Shown: positions 36,587 through 45,074 of the stretch, one piece after another | Numbering within the stretch: the first letter of the stretch is position 1 | How the letters are laid out: each line of letters starts with the position of its first letter | Assembly (NCBI RefSeq): GCF_003226255.1 | Contig: NZ_QJST01000003.1 | Location: 147,764-211,763 of the forward strand | Reading direction: 5' to 3' | Length of the DNA: 64,000 nt | From: Idiomarina fontislapidosi | GTDB taxonomy: Bacteria > Pseudomonadota > Gammaproteobacteria > Enterobacterales > Alteromonadaceae | The notes under the pieces: model-generated | What the model saw: only the letters and a program-made list of their open reading frames with translations | Told to the model about the DNA's origin: nothing | The model's database searches: none | Position numbers and translations under genes: made by a program

Positions 36587-37963
36587 ATGTCGATGAAACC
36601 AATGAAACTATTAATCAGCGCAGCACTAACATTAGGTTTGGTAGCTGGCGCGCAAGCGGCACCTAAACCGCAAGATCCTATCAACCTTGATCAGTTGCTT
36701 GAGCAGCTAGAGCAAGGCAAGTACGCACAGTCGGAAGAAAACAAAGCCCGCTTAGAGCGTTTCCGTCAGCAGGAGCAAGAGCAAAAGCAAATGTTGCGTG
36801 ATGCCATCGCTCAGCGTGAGGCGCTTGAACAACAGGCTTCTGATTTAGAGACACGTTTTGAAGGCAACGAGACTAAGTTAGGTAACCTTCAAGACACGTT
36901 AACGCAAAGCATGGGTTCACTGAAAGAACTGTTTGGTGTGCTTCAACAAGTCACCAACGACGCTGCTGGTAGCTTCCAAAACTCTGTTATTTCTGCGCAG
37001 TATCCAGGACGTGCTGACGAACTGAAGCAGTTATCAGAGCAAATCAGTAATTCATCTAAGCTGGCTTCTATCGAAGACATCGAGAAAGTATGGCTGGCGC
37101 TTCAGAAAGAGATGACTGAGTCAGGTAAAATTGCTGAATTCTCAGCTTCAGTCATTGAAGCCGATGGTGAGAAAGAAGTCGAAGACGTTGTACGCGTCGG
37201 TTCATTCAACCTTGTCTCTGATGGTGCGTATCTTGAGTACAACGCCAGTACAGGCAACATTGCTGAACTAGTCCGTCAGCCTGCAGGTCGTTTCACTGAA
37301 AGTGCAGAAGAATTGCAAGATGCGTCGAATGGCGTTGTGACGTTCGGCTTGGATCCAACCGGTGGTTCGATTCTTGGTTTATTAGTACAGGCGCCTAGCT
37401 TGAAAGAGCGCGTCGACCAAGGTGGTACGGTTGGTTACATCATTCTTGGCTTAGGTTTAATCGGTTTACTTATCGCACTTGAGCGTTTCGTCTCACTGAT
37501 GCTGATTGGTAACAAAGTGAAACGTCAGCTTAAAGCGCCACAGCCAAAAGAAGACAACCCATTAGGTCGTGTGATGCTTATCAAAGATAAGTTCCCTGAT
37601 GCGGATACCGAAACGCTTGAGCTTAAATTAAGCGAAGGCATCTTACGTGAAGTGCCTAAGATCACGCGTAACCTTACCTTCATCAAGATCATCTCGGTTG
37701 TCGCTCCGTTGATGGGTCTATTAGGTACGGTCACGGGTATGATTAATACCTTCCAAGCGATTACCTTGTTTGGTACTGGTGACCCGAAAATGATGGCTGG
37801 TGGTATCTCGCAAGCATTGGTAACCACAGTACTTGGTCTGGTTGTCGCAATTCCTATGACATTGTTATTCGCAATGTTGCACACACGCAGTAAAAACATG
37901 ATCCATATTTTGCAGGAGCAAGCATCAGGCATTATCGCTGAACGCTCTGAGCGAGGAGAATAG
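36587..37963 (+). CDS. ttpC: TtpC: MotA/TolQ/ExbB-family protein with extended periplasmic domain
   Basis: A 458-residue protein. A signal peptide (cut near 25, AQAA) precedes a periplasmic coiled-coil region (about 30-130) and a beta-rich segment (about 140-270). The C-terminal ExbB-like domain (about 280-450) has three helices (VGYIILGLGLIGLLIALERF; VAPLMGLLGTVTGMINTF; ALVTTVLGLVVAIPMTLLF, each under the family pattern). In Vibrio, TtpC is required for TonB2-dependent iron uptake. ATG 36587 has an SD (AAGGAG). exbB follows after 2 bp. Name by family and position. Confidence 0.88.
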   Translation: MSMKPMKLLISAALTLGLVAGAQAAPKPQDPINLDQLLEQLEQGKYAQSEENKARLERFRQQEQEQKQMLRDAIAQREALEQQASDLETRFEGNETKLGNLQDTLTQSMGSLKELFGVLQQVTNDAAGSFQNSVISAQYPGRADELKQLSEQISNSSKLASIEDIEKVWLALQKEMTESGKIAEFSASVIEADGEKEVEDVVRVGSFNLVSDGAYLEYNASTGNIAELVRQPAGRFTESAEELQDASNGVVTFGLDPTGGSILGLLVQAPSLKERVDQGGTVGYIILGLGLIGLLIALERFVSLMLIGNKVKRQLKAPQPKEDNPLGRVMLIKDKFPDADTETLELKLSEGILREVPKITRNLTFIKIISVVAPLMGLLGTVTGMINTFQAITLFGTGDPKMMAGGISQALVTTVLGLVVAIPMTLLFAMLHTRSKNMIHILQEQASGIIAERSERGE

Positions 37964-37965
37964 TC

Positions 37966-38496
37966 GTGTTATTTCTGATTGAATTCAGCAATGCGATTAG
38001 AGATTTTATCGAGGCCGGCGGGAATGTCCTGCTGGTCATCGGAATCCTAATCTTCAGCATGTGGCTGATGATACTCGAGCGAATTTTCTACTTTTTTAAT
38101 GGCCACCGCAAAGCCGTAAAAGATGCACGTAAACGTTGGAAAGCGCGTGAAGACAAATCATCTTGGAACGCGGAGCAAATTCGCCAAGCGATGATTTCTC
38201 GAGTTGCGTTGGGGTTAGGCGGTAACTTGCCAGTAATTAAGGCGTTGGTTGCCTTATGTCCGCTACTTGGCTTGATGGGTACAGTGACCGGCATGATCGA
38301 AGTGTTCGATGTGATGGCTATCACTGGTACCGGGAGTGCTCGCTCAATGGCATCGGGTGTTTCTAAAGCAACAATCCCTACTATGGCCGGTATGGTCGGA
38401 GCACTATCTGGAGTATTTGCCGCGACTTGGTTGCAACGCACAACGCGCCGCGAGCGAATGAAACTAGAAGATCGAATTTTATTGGAGCGTCACTGA
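37966..38496 (+). CDS. exbB: Biopolymer transport protein ExbB (TonB2 system)
   Basis: A 176-residue inner-membrane motor subunit that with ExbD turns proton motive force into TonB movement. Helix 1 is at about 18-38 (NVLLVIGILIFSMWLMIL) with LERIFYFF after it; helices 2 and 3 hold ALCPLLGLMGTVTGMIEVF and ATIPTMAGMVGALSGVFAA. The start is GTG 37966 behind SD GAGGAG. The gene is 2 bp after ttpC and 1 bp before exbD. The small size and its pairing with TtpC are typical of the Vibrio ExbB2 class. Confidence 0.93.
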   Translation: MLFLIEFSNAIRDFIEAGGNVLLVIGILIFSMWLMILERIFYFFNGHRKAVKDARKRWKAREDKSSWNAEQIRQAMISRVALGLGGNLPVIKALVALCPLLGLMGTVTGMIEVFDVMAITGTGSARSMASGVSKATIPTMAGMVGALSGVFAATWLQRTTRRERMKLEDRILLERH

Positions 38497-38497
38497 T

Positions 38498-38905
38498 ATG
38501 AAACAGCATTTTGCCAACTTAGTTGAAGAAGAAGAGAGCGCCATCGACATGACGCCGATGCTCGACGTGGTCTTTATCATGTTGATCTTCTTTATCGTGA
38601 CAGCCTCATTCGTGAAAGAGTCAGGTATTGATGTGAACCGCCCAGACGCGGCGACCGCGGTGCAAAAGAACCGTGCCAACATCCTTGTCGCTATCAGTGA
38701 CTCAAACGAAGTTTGGATTAACAAACGTGAAGTTGATTTGCGCGCGGTTCAAGCAAACATTGAACGTTTATATGCTGAAAATCCGCAAGGCTCAGTTGTT
38801 ATCCAAGCCGATGAAGAGTCAAATACCAAAACTCTGATTGAAGTCATGGATGCCGCGCGAGCAGCGGGCGTATTTGATGTTTCAGTAGCAACGGATGAGC
38901 AGTAA
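38498..38905 (+). CDS. exbD: Biopolymer transport protein ExbD (TonB2 system)
   Basis: A 135-residue protein with a short cytoplasmic N-terminus, one helix at about 22-42 and a periplasmic domain. The helix contains the functional aspartate in the motif DMTPMLDVVFIMLIFFIV (D of MLDVVF), as in ExbD/TolR. The periplasmic domain carries SVVIQADEESNTKTLIEVMD (as VVIQADEESNT). ATG 38498 starts 1 bp after the exbB stop, with SD GGAG in the exbB tail. tonB follows after 2 bp. Confidence 0.95.
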   Translation: MKQHFANLVEEEESAIDMTPMLDVVFIMLIFFIVTASFVKESGIDVNRPDAATAVQKNRANILVAISDSNEVWINKREVDLRAVQANIERLYAENPQGSVVIQADEESNTKTLIEVMDAARAAGVFDVSVATDEQ

Positions 38906-38907
38906 TT

Positions 38908-39510
38908 ATGAGATATATTGCCGCGCTATTAGTTGCCGCCGCTGTCACCATCGGGCTGTTTTATTTGATGCAGTCATTAATTAGCTCGGGTGAGGGCGCG
39001 ATATCGGAGCCGGTAAAGGGTAGCGTTTTGGATTTTGTGCGCACACCTGAACCTGAAGAGGTGCAGGAGAAAGAGCGTAAGCCAGAGCGCCCACCGGAGC
39101 CTGAACAGCCACCGGAAGATTTGCCTCAGCCGGACATGAGCTCAGAAGTGGATTCTGATAGCTCAGGGTCGTACGACTTCAGTGCTGATGTTAGTGCCAG
39201 TGCGGACATTGGTAACGGTGCATCACTGCAAGCCAGCGATGGTGAATATTTACCGATCGTTAAAGTACAAGCAACGTACCCACGACGCGCGCTGCAACGC
39301 GGTATCGAAGGGTATGTCGTGGTTGAGTTTACTGTGACTAAACAAGGCTCGGTGAGAAGCCCTGTTGTCGTCGAGGCAGAACCACAAGGCATCTTCGAAG
39401 ATTCAGCGATGGAAGCGGTGATGAAGTTCAAGTATAAGCCGCGTGTTATCGATGGTGAGCCGGTTGAAGTAGAAGGTGTGCGTAACCGCATGACTTTCGA
39501 AATGAATTAA
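38908..39510 (+). CDS. tonB: TonB family energy-transducing protein (TonB2)
   Basis: A 200-residue protein: an N-terminal membrane helix (about 3-26, YIAALLVAAAVTIGLFYLMQ), a Pro/Glu-rich periplasmic spacer (about 48-75), a Ser/Asp-rich stretch, and a C-terminal TonB domain (about 112-200) with YPRRALQRGIEGYVVVEF and MKFKYKPR. The spacer is short compared with TonB1 proteins, as in Vibrio TonB2. It transmits energy from ExbB-ExbD to outer-membrane receptors such as the one at 2471-4687, though the actual partners are unknown. It starts 2 bp after exbD. Confidence 0.93.
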   Translation: MRYIAALLVAAAVTIGLFYLMQSLISSGEGAISEPVKGSVLDFVRTPEPEEVQEKERKPERPPEPEQPPEDLPQPDMSSEVDSDSSGSYDFSADVSASADIGNGASLQASDGEYLPIVKVQATYPRRALQRGIEGYVVVEFTVTKQGSVRSPVVVEAEPQGIFEDSAMEAVMKFKYKPRVIDGEPVEVEGVRNRMTFEMN

Positions 39511-39523
39511 GGTGAGGTGAGCA

Positions 39524-40789
39524 ATGAAACATCTGTTATTAAGTAGCGTAATTGCTTGGGTGTTGGGAACGACACTGGTTCAACCCGTGTTGGCCCAAAG
39601 CACCGAGCGTGTGCCTGCACTACGTGAAAAAGTGTATAGCCAACTGGCTCGTGCTCAACAAGAAGCCGAAGATAACGGCGTGCAAGCCGGCTTAGCTGCG
39701 CTCAAATCGGTAGAGGAACGTGCCGATAGCATGAACAGCTACGAGCGCGCGATGCTGTGGAACTTCTACGGATACACCTACTACGATAATGAGCAAGTGG
39801 ATAAGGCAATTGAATACTTTGATAAGGTTGTTCAAGAGTCGCCCATTCCTGAGTCATTAAAAAAGAGCACATTGTTTAGCTTGGCTCAATTAAGCCTGAC
39901 TCAAGGAAATTTCGAAGAGACGTTAAGCTATTTGGATAGCTGGGAAAAAGTCGCTAATGCAGACGAGTTGAATAAAGCGTGGGTGTTAAAAGCACAAGCG
40001 TTGTATCAAGCCGAACAGTTTGCTGAGGCGCTCCCATTTATTGAGAAAGCGATTGCCGCTGCAGATAAAGAAGATAAAGCGCCGCAAGAGAACTGGTTGA
40101 TCCTTGCACGCGCTATTCACTATGAGCTTAAGCAAACTGAACAAGTAGCGGCTGTCCTTGAGCGATTAGTGAAGCTCTACAGCAAGCCGGAGTATTGGCT
40201 TCAGTTAGCGGGTGTCTTCGGTCAACTTGATCAAACTAAGAAACAACTTGCTGTACTTGAGGCGGCGAATCAACAAGGCTTTATCAATACGCCAGGTGAA
40301 CTCCGTAATTTGGCCCAGGTTTATTACATCAATCAGCTGCCGTACAAAGCCGCAAAAACGATGCAAGAAGGTTTTGACGCCGACAAGATTGAAACTAACT
40401 TGGCTAACCGCAAGTTCTACGCGCAAAGTTTGATGCAAGCCCGTGAGTATCAGCAAGCACTGGACGCCTATTTGTGGGCGGACGAAGTCAGCGAAGATGG
40501 CGAAATGTTGGCTCAAGCGGCTCATGTTGCGCTTAACTTAGATGAAAACGAACGTGCTACAACGCTTGCCAAAAAGGCGCTCGATAAGGGCGAAGTGCGT
40601 AATGAAGGCAACTTGTGGTTATTGCAGGGCATGGCTGCGGTGAACCAGCGCGAGTACAAGCAAGCGGTTGAATCTTTTGAGAAAGCGATTGAGTTCCCAG
40701 AGAGTAAAGCAGCCGCTCAACAGTGGCAACGTTATGCAAAAAGCCAAGTTGACTATCAAGCGCGTGTTAACGAAACCGCAATGAATTAG
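39524..40789 (+). CDS. Periplasmic tetratricopeptide-repeat protein of the TonB2 operon
   Basis: A 421-residue exported protein. The signal peptide is cut near residue 24 (PVLA|QST). The rest is helical TPR-like repeats (for example AMLWNFYGYTYYDNEQVDKAIEYFDKV, seen as FYGYTYYDNEQVDKAI, and LLQGMAAVNQREYKQAVESF). TPR proteins scaffold complexes; homologues end TonB2/TtpC operons in many marine gammaproteobacteria. Its likely place is the periplasm beside TtpC, TonB or DUF3450, but no partner is proven. It lies 13 bp after tonB and is the last gene; no clear terminator follows. Confidence 0.85.
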   Translation: MKHLLLSSVIAWVLGTTLVQPVLAQSTERVPALREKVYSQLARAQQEAEDNGVQAGLAALKSVEERADSMNSYERAMLWNFYGYTYYDNEQVDKAIEYFDKVVQESPIPESLKKSTLFSLAQLSLTQGNFEETLSYLDSWEKVANADELNKAWVLKAQALYQAEQFAEALPFIEKAIAAADKEDKAPQENWLILARAIHYELKQTEQVAAVLERLVKLYSKPEYWLQLAGVFGQLDQTKKQLAVLEAANQQGFINTPGELRNLAQVYYINQLPYKAAKTMQEGFDADKIETNLANRKFYAQSLMQAREYQQALDAYLWADEVSEDGEMLAQAAHVALNLDENERATTLAKKALDKGEVRNEGNLWLLQGMAAVNQREYKQAVESFEKAIEFPESKAAAQQWQRYAKSQVDYQARVNETAMN

Positions 40790-40827
40790 TCACACTTTTG
40801 CAATAAAAGGTACATAAAGTAAGAAAA

Positions 40828-40845
40828 CTGTAATAAAATCTACAC
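40828..40845 (+). promoter_or_regulatory. Weak PhoB-box-like sequence upstream of the porin
   Basis: CTGTAAT-AAAA-TCTACAC: the first heptamer matches the PhoB half-site CTGTCAT at six of seven bases with an ideal AT spacer, but the second matches at only three. The porin start lies about 90 bp downstream. Its place beside phoBR and pst makes PhoB control plausible, not shown. Confidence 0.3.
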
Positions 40846-40934
40846 GATGTTTTAATTAAACATTCATTTTCACGCGTGGTTCACGGTAGACATCGTAGAC
40901 TGCGCCAATGACTGAAAACAATCGTGTGGATTTT

Positions 40935-41867
40935 ATGCTTCGTTACGTTTTATGTGCAGCACTCATGTGTGGCTCGGTGAGCGCACTCGCTGACACCCAA
41001 AGTGATGCGTTAACTGTTTATGGCCGCGCAAACGTGGGCCTGCTTTACAGTGACATTGCTGATCAAGATGATACGGAAGTCAAAAGCTATACATCCCGCT
41101 TTGGCTTAAAAGGTCAACAGAACCTCGATAATAACCTCGAAGTTTTCTATCAATTTGAGTGGGGCGTCGACCTCGCAGGCTTTGATGAGGACGACTCCAT
41201 AAGTGATCGTAACCAAATCGTTGGTTTACGTGGCGACTTTGGTACTGTCATGCTGGGCCGTTACGATACCTTCCTGAAAGACTCTCAAGGCGCTATTGAC
41301 CAGTTCAAAGACTATACCGCAGACCTTAAGTACTTGTTCGAAGGTGAAGTTCGCGCTGATAACAGTCTGACTTATTACTCGCCCGCCTATAAAGGCTTCA
41401 AACTGGGCTTTACCTACGTATTTTCGGACGATGATAGTATAGACGACGGTCAATCGTTTGGCCTCATTTACGGGGATGAAAAGCTCAAAAAGAGTAACGT
41501 TTATGCCGCGTTAGCATTTGATAACGAAGTGGACGGCTTTGATATCGTACAACTTTCCGTTGCCACTAAAGTCACTGGTTTTAAGTTAGGTTTTGCTGCA
41601 CAAGATTATCGGTCAGTAGATGGCTTAATCAGCGCCCAGGGCGTTTTGTTGAGTGCCGCTAAACGCTATGGCGCATGGGTGCCTAAGGTTCAGTATCAAG
41701 TTATTAAAGATGATGAGCGAGATCATTCGATCTCTATCGGCAGTGATTACTACCTCGGTGATAACACACGTTTGTTTGCCTTTTACACCGCTCGTAACCG
41801 CGACATTCAGCAGCAGATAACAGAAGACTACCTTTCTGTTGGTATACGCCACGATTTTTCTTGGTAA
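40935..41867 (+). CDS. Gram-negative general porin (trimeric, 16-strand type)
   Basis: A 310-residue outer-membrane porin. I use ATG 40935 because MLRYVLCAALMCGSVSALA|DTQ is a clean signal peptide; the upstream in-frame ATG 40908 would add nine polar residues. Mature features: LTVYGRANVGLLYSD at strand 1, RFGLKGQQNLDNNLEVFYQFEWG (as RFGLKG and VFYQFEWG), VGLRGDFGTVMLGRYDTFLKD with the loop-3 region, and a C-terminal strand YLSVGIRHDFSW ending in Trp instead of the more common Phe. It lies just before phoBR-pst and may pass phosphate or phosphorylated compounds under phosphate limitation; that is inference. Confidence 0.88.
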   Translation: MLRYVLCAALMCGSVSALADTQSDALTVYGRANVGLLYSDIADQDDTEVKSYTSRFGLKGQQNLDNNLEVFYQFEWGVDLAGFDEDDSISDRNQIVGLRGDFGTVMLGRYDTFLKDSQGAIDQFKDYTADLKYLFEGEVRADNSLTYYSPAYKGFKLGFTYVFSDDDSIDDGQSFGLIYGDEKLKKSNVYAALAFDNEVDGFDIVQLSVATKVTGFKLGFAAQDYRSVDGLISAQGVLLSAAKRYGAWVPKVQYQVIKDDERDHSISIGSDYYLGDNTRLFAFYTARNRDIQQQITEDYLSVGIRHDFSW

Positions 41868-41935
41868 GATAGATGGGGCATGAGTAGCCGACCGATGGCT
41901 GTTCAGTCTATTGAGCCAGATAACCGAGTGATGCC

Positions 41936-42865
41936 ATGACGAATCTTATCGTACTTGCGATTTATTTACTTATTGGTGTGGTGATTAAACGCGCTGGAAA
42001 GTTCCCCGATAATACCGCGCAAGTACTCAACTTGTATGTCATCTACGCCGCTTTGCCCGGCGTTATTTTCACTAAAATTCCTGATTTACACTTTTCCTCT
42101 GATTTAATTATCCCAATTATTACGCCGTGGTTATTGCTGGCGATGAGCGCTGCGATGGTCTTGGTACTAAGTCGTTGGTTTAAGTGGCGCCGCGAAGTGA
42201 CCGGCGCTTTGTTAATCTGTGTACCGCTCGGTAATACATCATTCTTTGGCTTTCCGATGATCGAGGCGTTTTATGGTAGCGATGCCATTGTTTACGGTTT
42301 GCTTTATGATCAGTTTGGCTCATTTTTCGGTTTAGCAATCTACTCGACGATTATCATTGCGTTCTATCGTCCAAGCGCAGAGGGCGAACCGGTACAACGC
42401 CCAAGTGTCATAGACATCATTAAAAAAATTGTTTTATTTCCACCCTTTATTGCACTCATCATCGCGTTGCTGATTAAAGACATGGCGTACCCAGAGGTAT
42501 TCTCGGTATTAACCGAGTCCTTAGCGGTAACCTTGGTGCCGGTTATTATGGTGGCGGTCGGATTCCAATTAAAATTTCGTCTGCCAAAGGGCAGTAAAAC
42601 ACCGCTGACCGTAGGGTTGTTAGTTAAGTTATTGGTGATGCCCGCGGTGACTTTACTGGTGTTAGCATCGACAACGGGATTGGACGATATACTGGTGCAA
42701 GTCACCATTTTTGAAGCGGCGATGCCACCGATGATTACGGCAGGTGCCGTGGCTATTATGGCTGGGCTCGCGCCGATTTTGTCCGCTGCAATGGTGGGGT
42801 ACGGAATCTTGTTCGCGTTTGTTACTTTGCCTCTTCTACATCAATTATTGCAGTGGCTGCAATGA
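41936..42865 (+). CDS. AEC-family (auxin efflux carrier-like) transporter
   Basis: A 309-residue inner-membrane protein with about ten helices in two five-helix repeats. The family pattern is seen in NLIVLAIYLLIGVVIKRAG at the start, VPLGNTSFFGFPMIEAFYG in the first crossover (as LGNTSFFGFPMIEAFYG), and EAAMPPMITAGAVAIMAG in the second. Bacterial AEC carriers move malonate, malate or similar organic anions; the substrate here is unknown. It sits between the porin (68 bp upstream) and phoB (98 bp downstream). Confidence 0.88.
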   Translation: MTNLIVLAIYLLIGVVIKRAGKFPDNTAQVLNLYVIYAALPGVIFTKIPDLHFSSDLIIPIITPWLLLAMSAAMVLVLSRWFKWRREVTGALLICVPLGNTSFFGFPMIEAFYGSDAIVYGLLYDQFGSFFGLAIYSTIIIAFYRPSAEGEPVQRPSVIDIIKKIVLFPPFIALIIALLIKDMAYPEVFSVLTESLAVTLVPVIMVAVGFQLKFRLPKGSKTPLTVGLLVKLLVMPAVTLLVLASTTGLDDILVQVTIFEAAMPPMITAGAVAIMAGLAPILSAAMVGYGILFAFVTLPLLHQLLQWLQ

Positions 42866-42905
42866 ACTCGTGACAATGTCACAAAAGTGACCTAGTTTAA
42901 TAAAA

Positions 42906-42924
42906 ATGTCACAATAATTGTTAA
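42906..42924 (+). promoter_or_regulatory. Candidate Pho box and promoter of phoBR
   Basis: ATGTCAC-AATA then TTGTTAA, two PhoB-type half-sites at 12-bp spacing, with a -10-like TACTAT at 42925-42930 right after it. phoB begins 34 bp further on. A second ATGTCAC lies at 42876. PhoB normally activates its own gene, which fits. Confidence 0.5.
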
Positions 42925-42963
42925 TACTATGTCGCATAGTTTAACGAGTCAGGAAACCAATCA

Positions 42964-43650
42964 ATGCCGCGTAGAATTCTCATAGTAGAAGATGAAGCAC
43001 CTATTCGCGAAATGCTGAGTTTTGTTATGGAGCAGCACGGCTATCAAGCCGTAGAAGCAAAAGATTACGACAGTGGTCTTGCCAAAATTGCCGAACCTTA
43101 TCCCGATATGGTTTTGTTAGATTGGATGCTACCCGGTGGTTCAGGTATTCAGTTAGCTAGAAAGATTAAAAGCGATGACTTCACACGTAATATCCCGATT
43201 ATTATGCTGACTGCGCGTGGCGAAGAAGAAGATAAAGTACGTGGACTTGAAGTCGGTGCCGACGATTACATTACCAAACCGTTTTCACCAAAAGAGTTAA
43301 TGGCTCGGATGCGTGCGGTATTCCGCCGCGTTGCACCAACGGTACTTGATGAACCGTTAGAAATTGAAGGCTTAAAACTCGATCCAGTTTCCCATCGTAT
43401 TTCGACACAAGACCACAGTATCGATATGGGGCCAACCGAGTTTAAACTGCTACACTTTTTTATGACTCACCCAGAGCGCGTCTATAGCCGTGAACAGCTG
43501 CTAGACCAAGTCTGGGGTACAAATGTTTACGTTGAAGACCGCACTGTTGATGTGCATATTCGTCGCTTACGCAAAGCATTGCATGAGCATGGTTACGATC
43601 GTTTAATTCAAACGGTACGTGGCGTCGGCTATCGCTTTTCAAGCCGGTAA
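42964..43650 (+). CDS. phoB: Phosphate regulon response regulator PhoB
   Basis: A 228-residue OmpR-type response regulator activated at low phosphate. The receiver domain (1-120) has E9-D10-E11, phosphoacceptor D53 (VLLDWMLPG) and K105 (YITKPF). The winged-helix domain (about 128-226) has [31 protein letters not shown] (as [12 protein letters not shown] and [11 protein letters not shown]) and [12 protein letters not shown]-like [15 protein letters not shown], the DNA-recognition helix. Length equals E. coli PhoB (229). phoR follows after 10 bp. Confidence 0.98.
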   Translation: MPRRILIVEDEAPIREMLSFVMEQHGYQAVEAKDYDSGLAKIAEPYPDMVLLDWMLPGGSGIQLARKIKSDDFTRNIPIIMLTARGEEEDKVRGLEVGADDYITKPFSPKELMARMRAVFRRVAPTVLDEPLEIEGLKLDPVSHRISTQDHSIDMGPTEFKLLHFFMTHPERVYSREQLLDQVWGTNVYVEDRTVDVHIRRLRKALHEHGYDRLIQTVRGVGYRFSSR

Positions 43651-43660
43651 TTAGACGTTT

Positions 43661-44968
43661 ATGGATAGGGAATACAGCAGCTTTGGTGCGCTTAAAGGAT
43701 TAGTACTTTATTTGTTGCCCTTTGCCATTATTGGCGCCATATTGGGCATCTTTTGGCAGGCGATGTCCCTATCCATGGCTGGCCTCTTGGTCTGGCATTA
43801 TTATTACCAACAAAAGCTCACCGATTGGCTTTGGAATAGCCGCAACATGATGCCTCCGACTGCGCCTGGCAGTTGGTCTTATATCTACGATGGCATCTAC
43901 CGAAATCAGCGTCGTAGCCAACAGCGTCGTCGCTCTCTTGCACAGTTGTTACGCCGTTTCCGTGAAGCCGCCGAGGCACTGCCTGATGCCGCTATCGTGT
44001 TTCGTCGCGATGGTTCTTTACTGTGGAGTAACCAGCTCGCACAGTTTTACTTTGGCTTGAAGTGGCCCGATGATGCGGGGATGCGTTTATCAAACTTAAT
44101 TCGCCACCCGGAATTTTTCAGCTATTTGAGTAAAGGTAACTTCGAGGAAGCGCTTACCATACCCTCGCCGGCACGTGATTCGCTTGATATCGAAATTCGC
44201 GTCATGCCTTACAGTGATGATCAGTACTTACTCGTTGCGCGTGACGTCACGCAAATTAAGCAGTTGGATAACTTGCGAAAAGATTTTGTGGCCAATGTCT
44301 CGCACGAATTGAAAACACCTTTGACGGTGCTGCAAGGCTATCTCGAGATGGTGGAAGACCCGTCTATGACGCCGCCCGGTATGATGACTAAGGCGGTGGG
44401 TGAAATGCAGCGTCAAAGTGAGCGCATGCGCTTGCTTATTGACCAGTTATTGGAGCTTTCCCGCATGGAGACGCCTTCTCATGACGTGTTTGATCGCGTT
44501 GTCGATGCGCCGGTGCTGCTGCAACAACTGCAAACCGAGGCCGAGAAGCTAGGTAAAGCAAAATCGATTAACGTTCATTTTGATATCGCACCGATTAAAG
44601 TTTACGGCAAAGAGGATGCGCTAAGAAGCGCTATGCAGAACCTCATCACTAACGCGATTCGATATAACCACGAAGGCGGTGATATCAGAGTGACGTGGCA
44701 AATGGTGGGCAGTGAAGTTGAGTTCAGTGTTGAGGATACCGGACCCGGTATCGCGTCTGAGCACTTACCTCGTTTGACCGAGCGCTTTTATCGCGTTGAT
44801 AAAGATAGAAACAGTGAGCGAGGCGGCACCGGGTTGGGTCTGTCTATCGTTAAACAGGCACTGCAACATCATAACTGCGAATTGCAAGTTAACAGTGCGT
44901 TAGGTAAAGGTTCGCGCTTTTGGTTTAGGTTGCCGGCGGGATTGAGAGTTACAAATAAGCGTCATTAA
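43661..44968 (+). CDS. phoR: Phosphate regulon sensor histidine kinase PhoR
   Basis: A 435-residue membrane kinase/phosphatase for PhoB. The N-terminus has two close helices (about 10-50) with almost no periplasmic loop, as usual for PhoR, followed by a basic stretch (RNQRRSQQRRRSL). A PAS domain spans about 95-200, then the H-box with H215 (FVANVSHELKTPLT), N box (QNLITNAIRYN), G1 (VEDTGPGI), F box (ERFYRVD) and G2 (GGTGLGLSIVK). It senses phosphate through the PstSCAB-PhoU complex encoded just downstream. Its stop codon overlaps the first element of the pstS Pho-box cluster. Confidence 0.97.
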   Translation: MDREYSSFGALKGLVLYLLPFAIIGAILGIFWQAMSLSMAGLLVWHYYYQQKLTDWLWNSRNMMPPTAPGSWSYIYDGIYRNQRRSQQRRRSLAQLLRRFREAAEALPDAAIVFRRDGSLLWSNQLAQFYFGLKWPDDAGMRLSNLIRHPEFFSYLSKGNFEEALTIPSPARDSLDIEIRVMPYSDDQYLLVARDVTQIKQLDNLRKDFVANVSHELKTPLTVLQGYLEMVEDPSMTPPGMMTKAVGEMQRQSERMRLLIDQLLELSRMETPSHDVFDRVVDAPVLLQQLQTEAEKLGKAKSINVHFDIAPIKVYGKEDALRSAMQNLITNAIRYNHEGGDIRVTWQMVGSEVEFSVEDTGPGIASEHLPRLTERFYRVDKDRNSERGGTGLGLSIVKQALQHHNCELQVNSALGKGSRFWFRLPAGLRVTNKRH

Positions 44969-45018
44969 ACTGACTTTTTTTTGTCATAATTGTCATTAAA
45001 CTGTCACACAATTCTCAT
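44959..45018 (+). promoter_or_regulatory. Pho-box cluster upstream of pstS
   Basis: Heptamers in two 11-bp-phased sets: GCGTCAT (44959), CTGACTT (44970), TTGTCAT (44981); and TTGTCAT (44990), CTGTCAC (45001), TTCTCAT (45012). The core TTGTCAT-TAAA-CTGTCAC at 44990-45007 matches the PhoB consensus at nearly every position. pstS starts 57 bp after the cluster. This is the best Pho box in the window. Confidence 0.85.
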
Positions 45019-45074
45019 AAACTGCTATCAATCCGATCAACTCGTTTCGTGACGGTCACGTAAGGATAAACACC

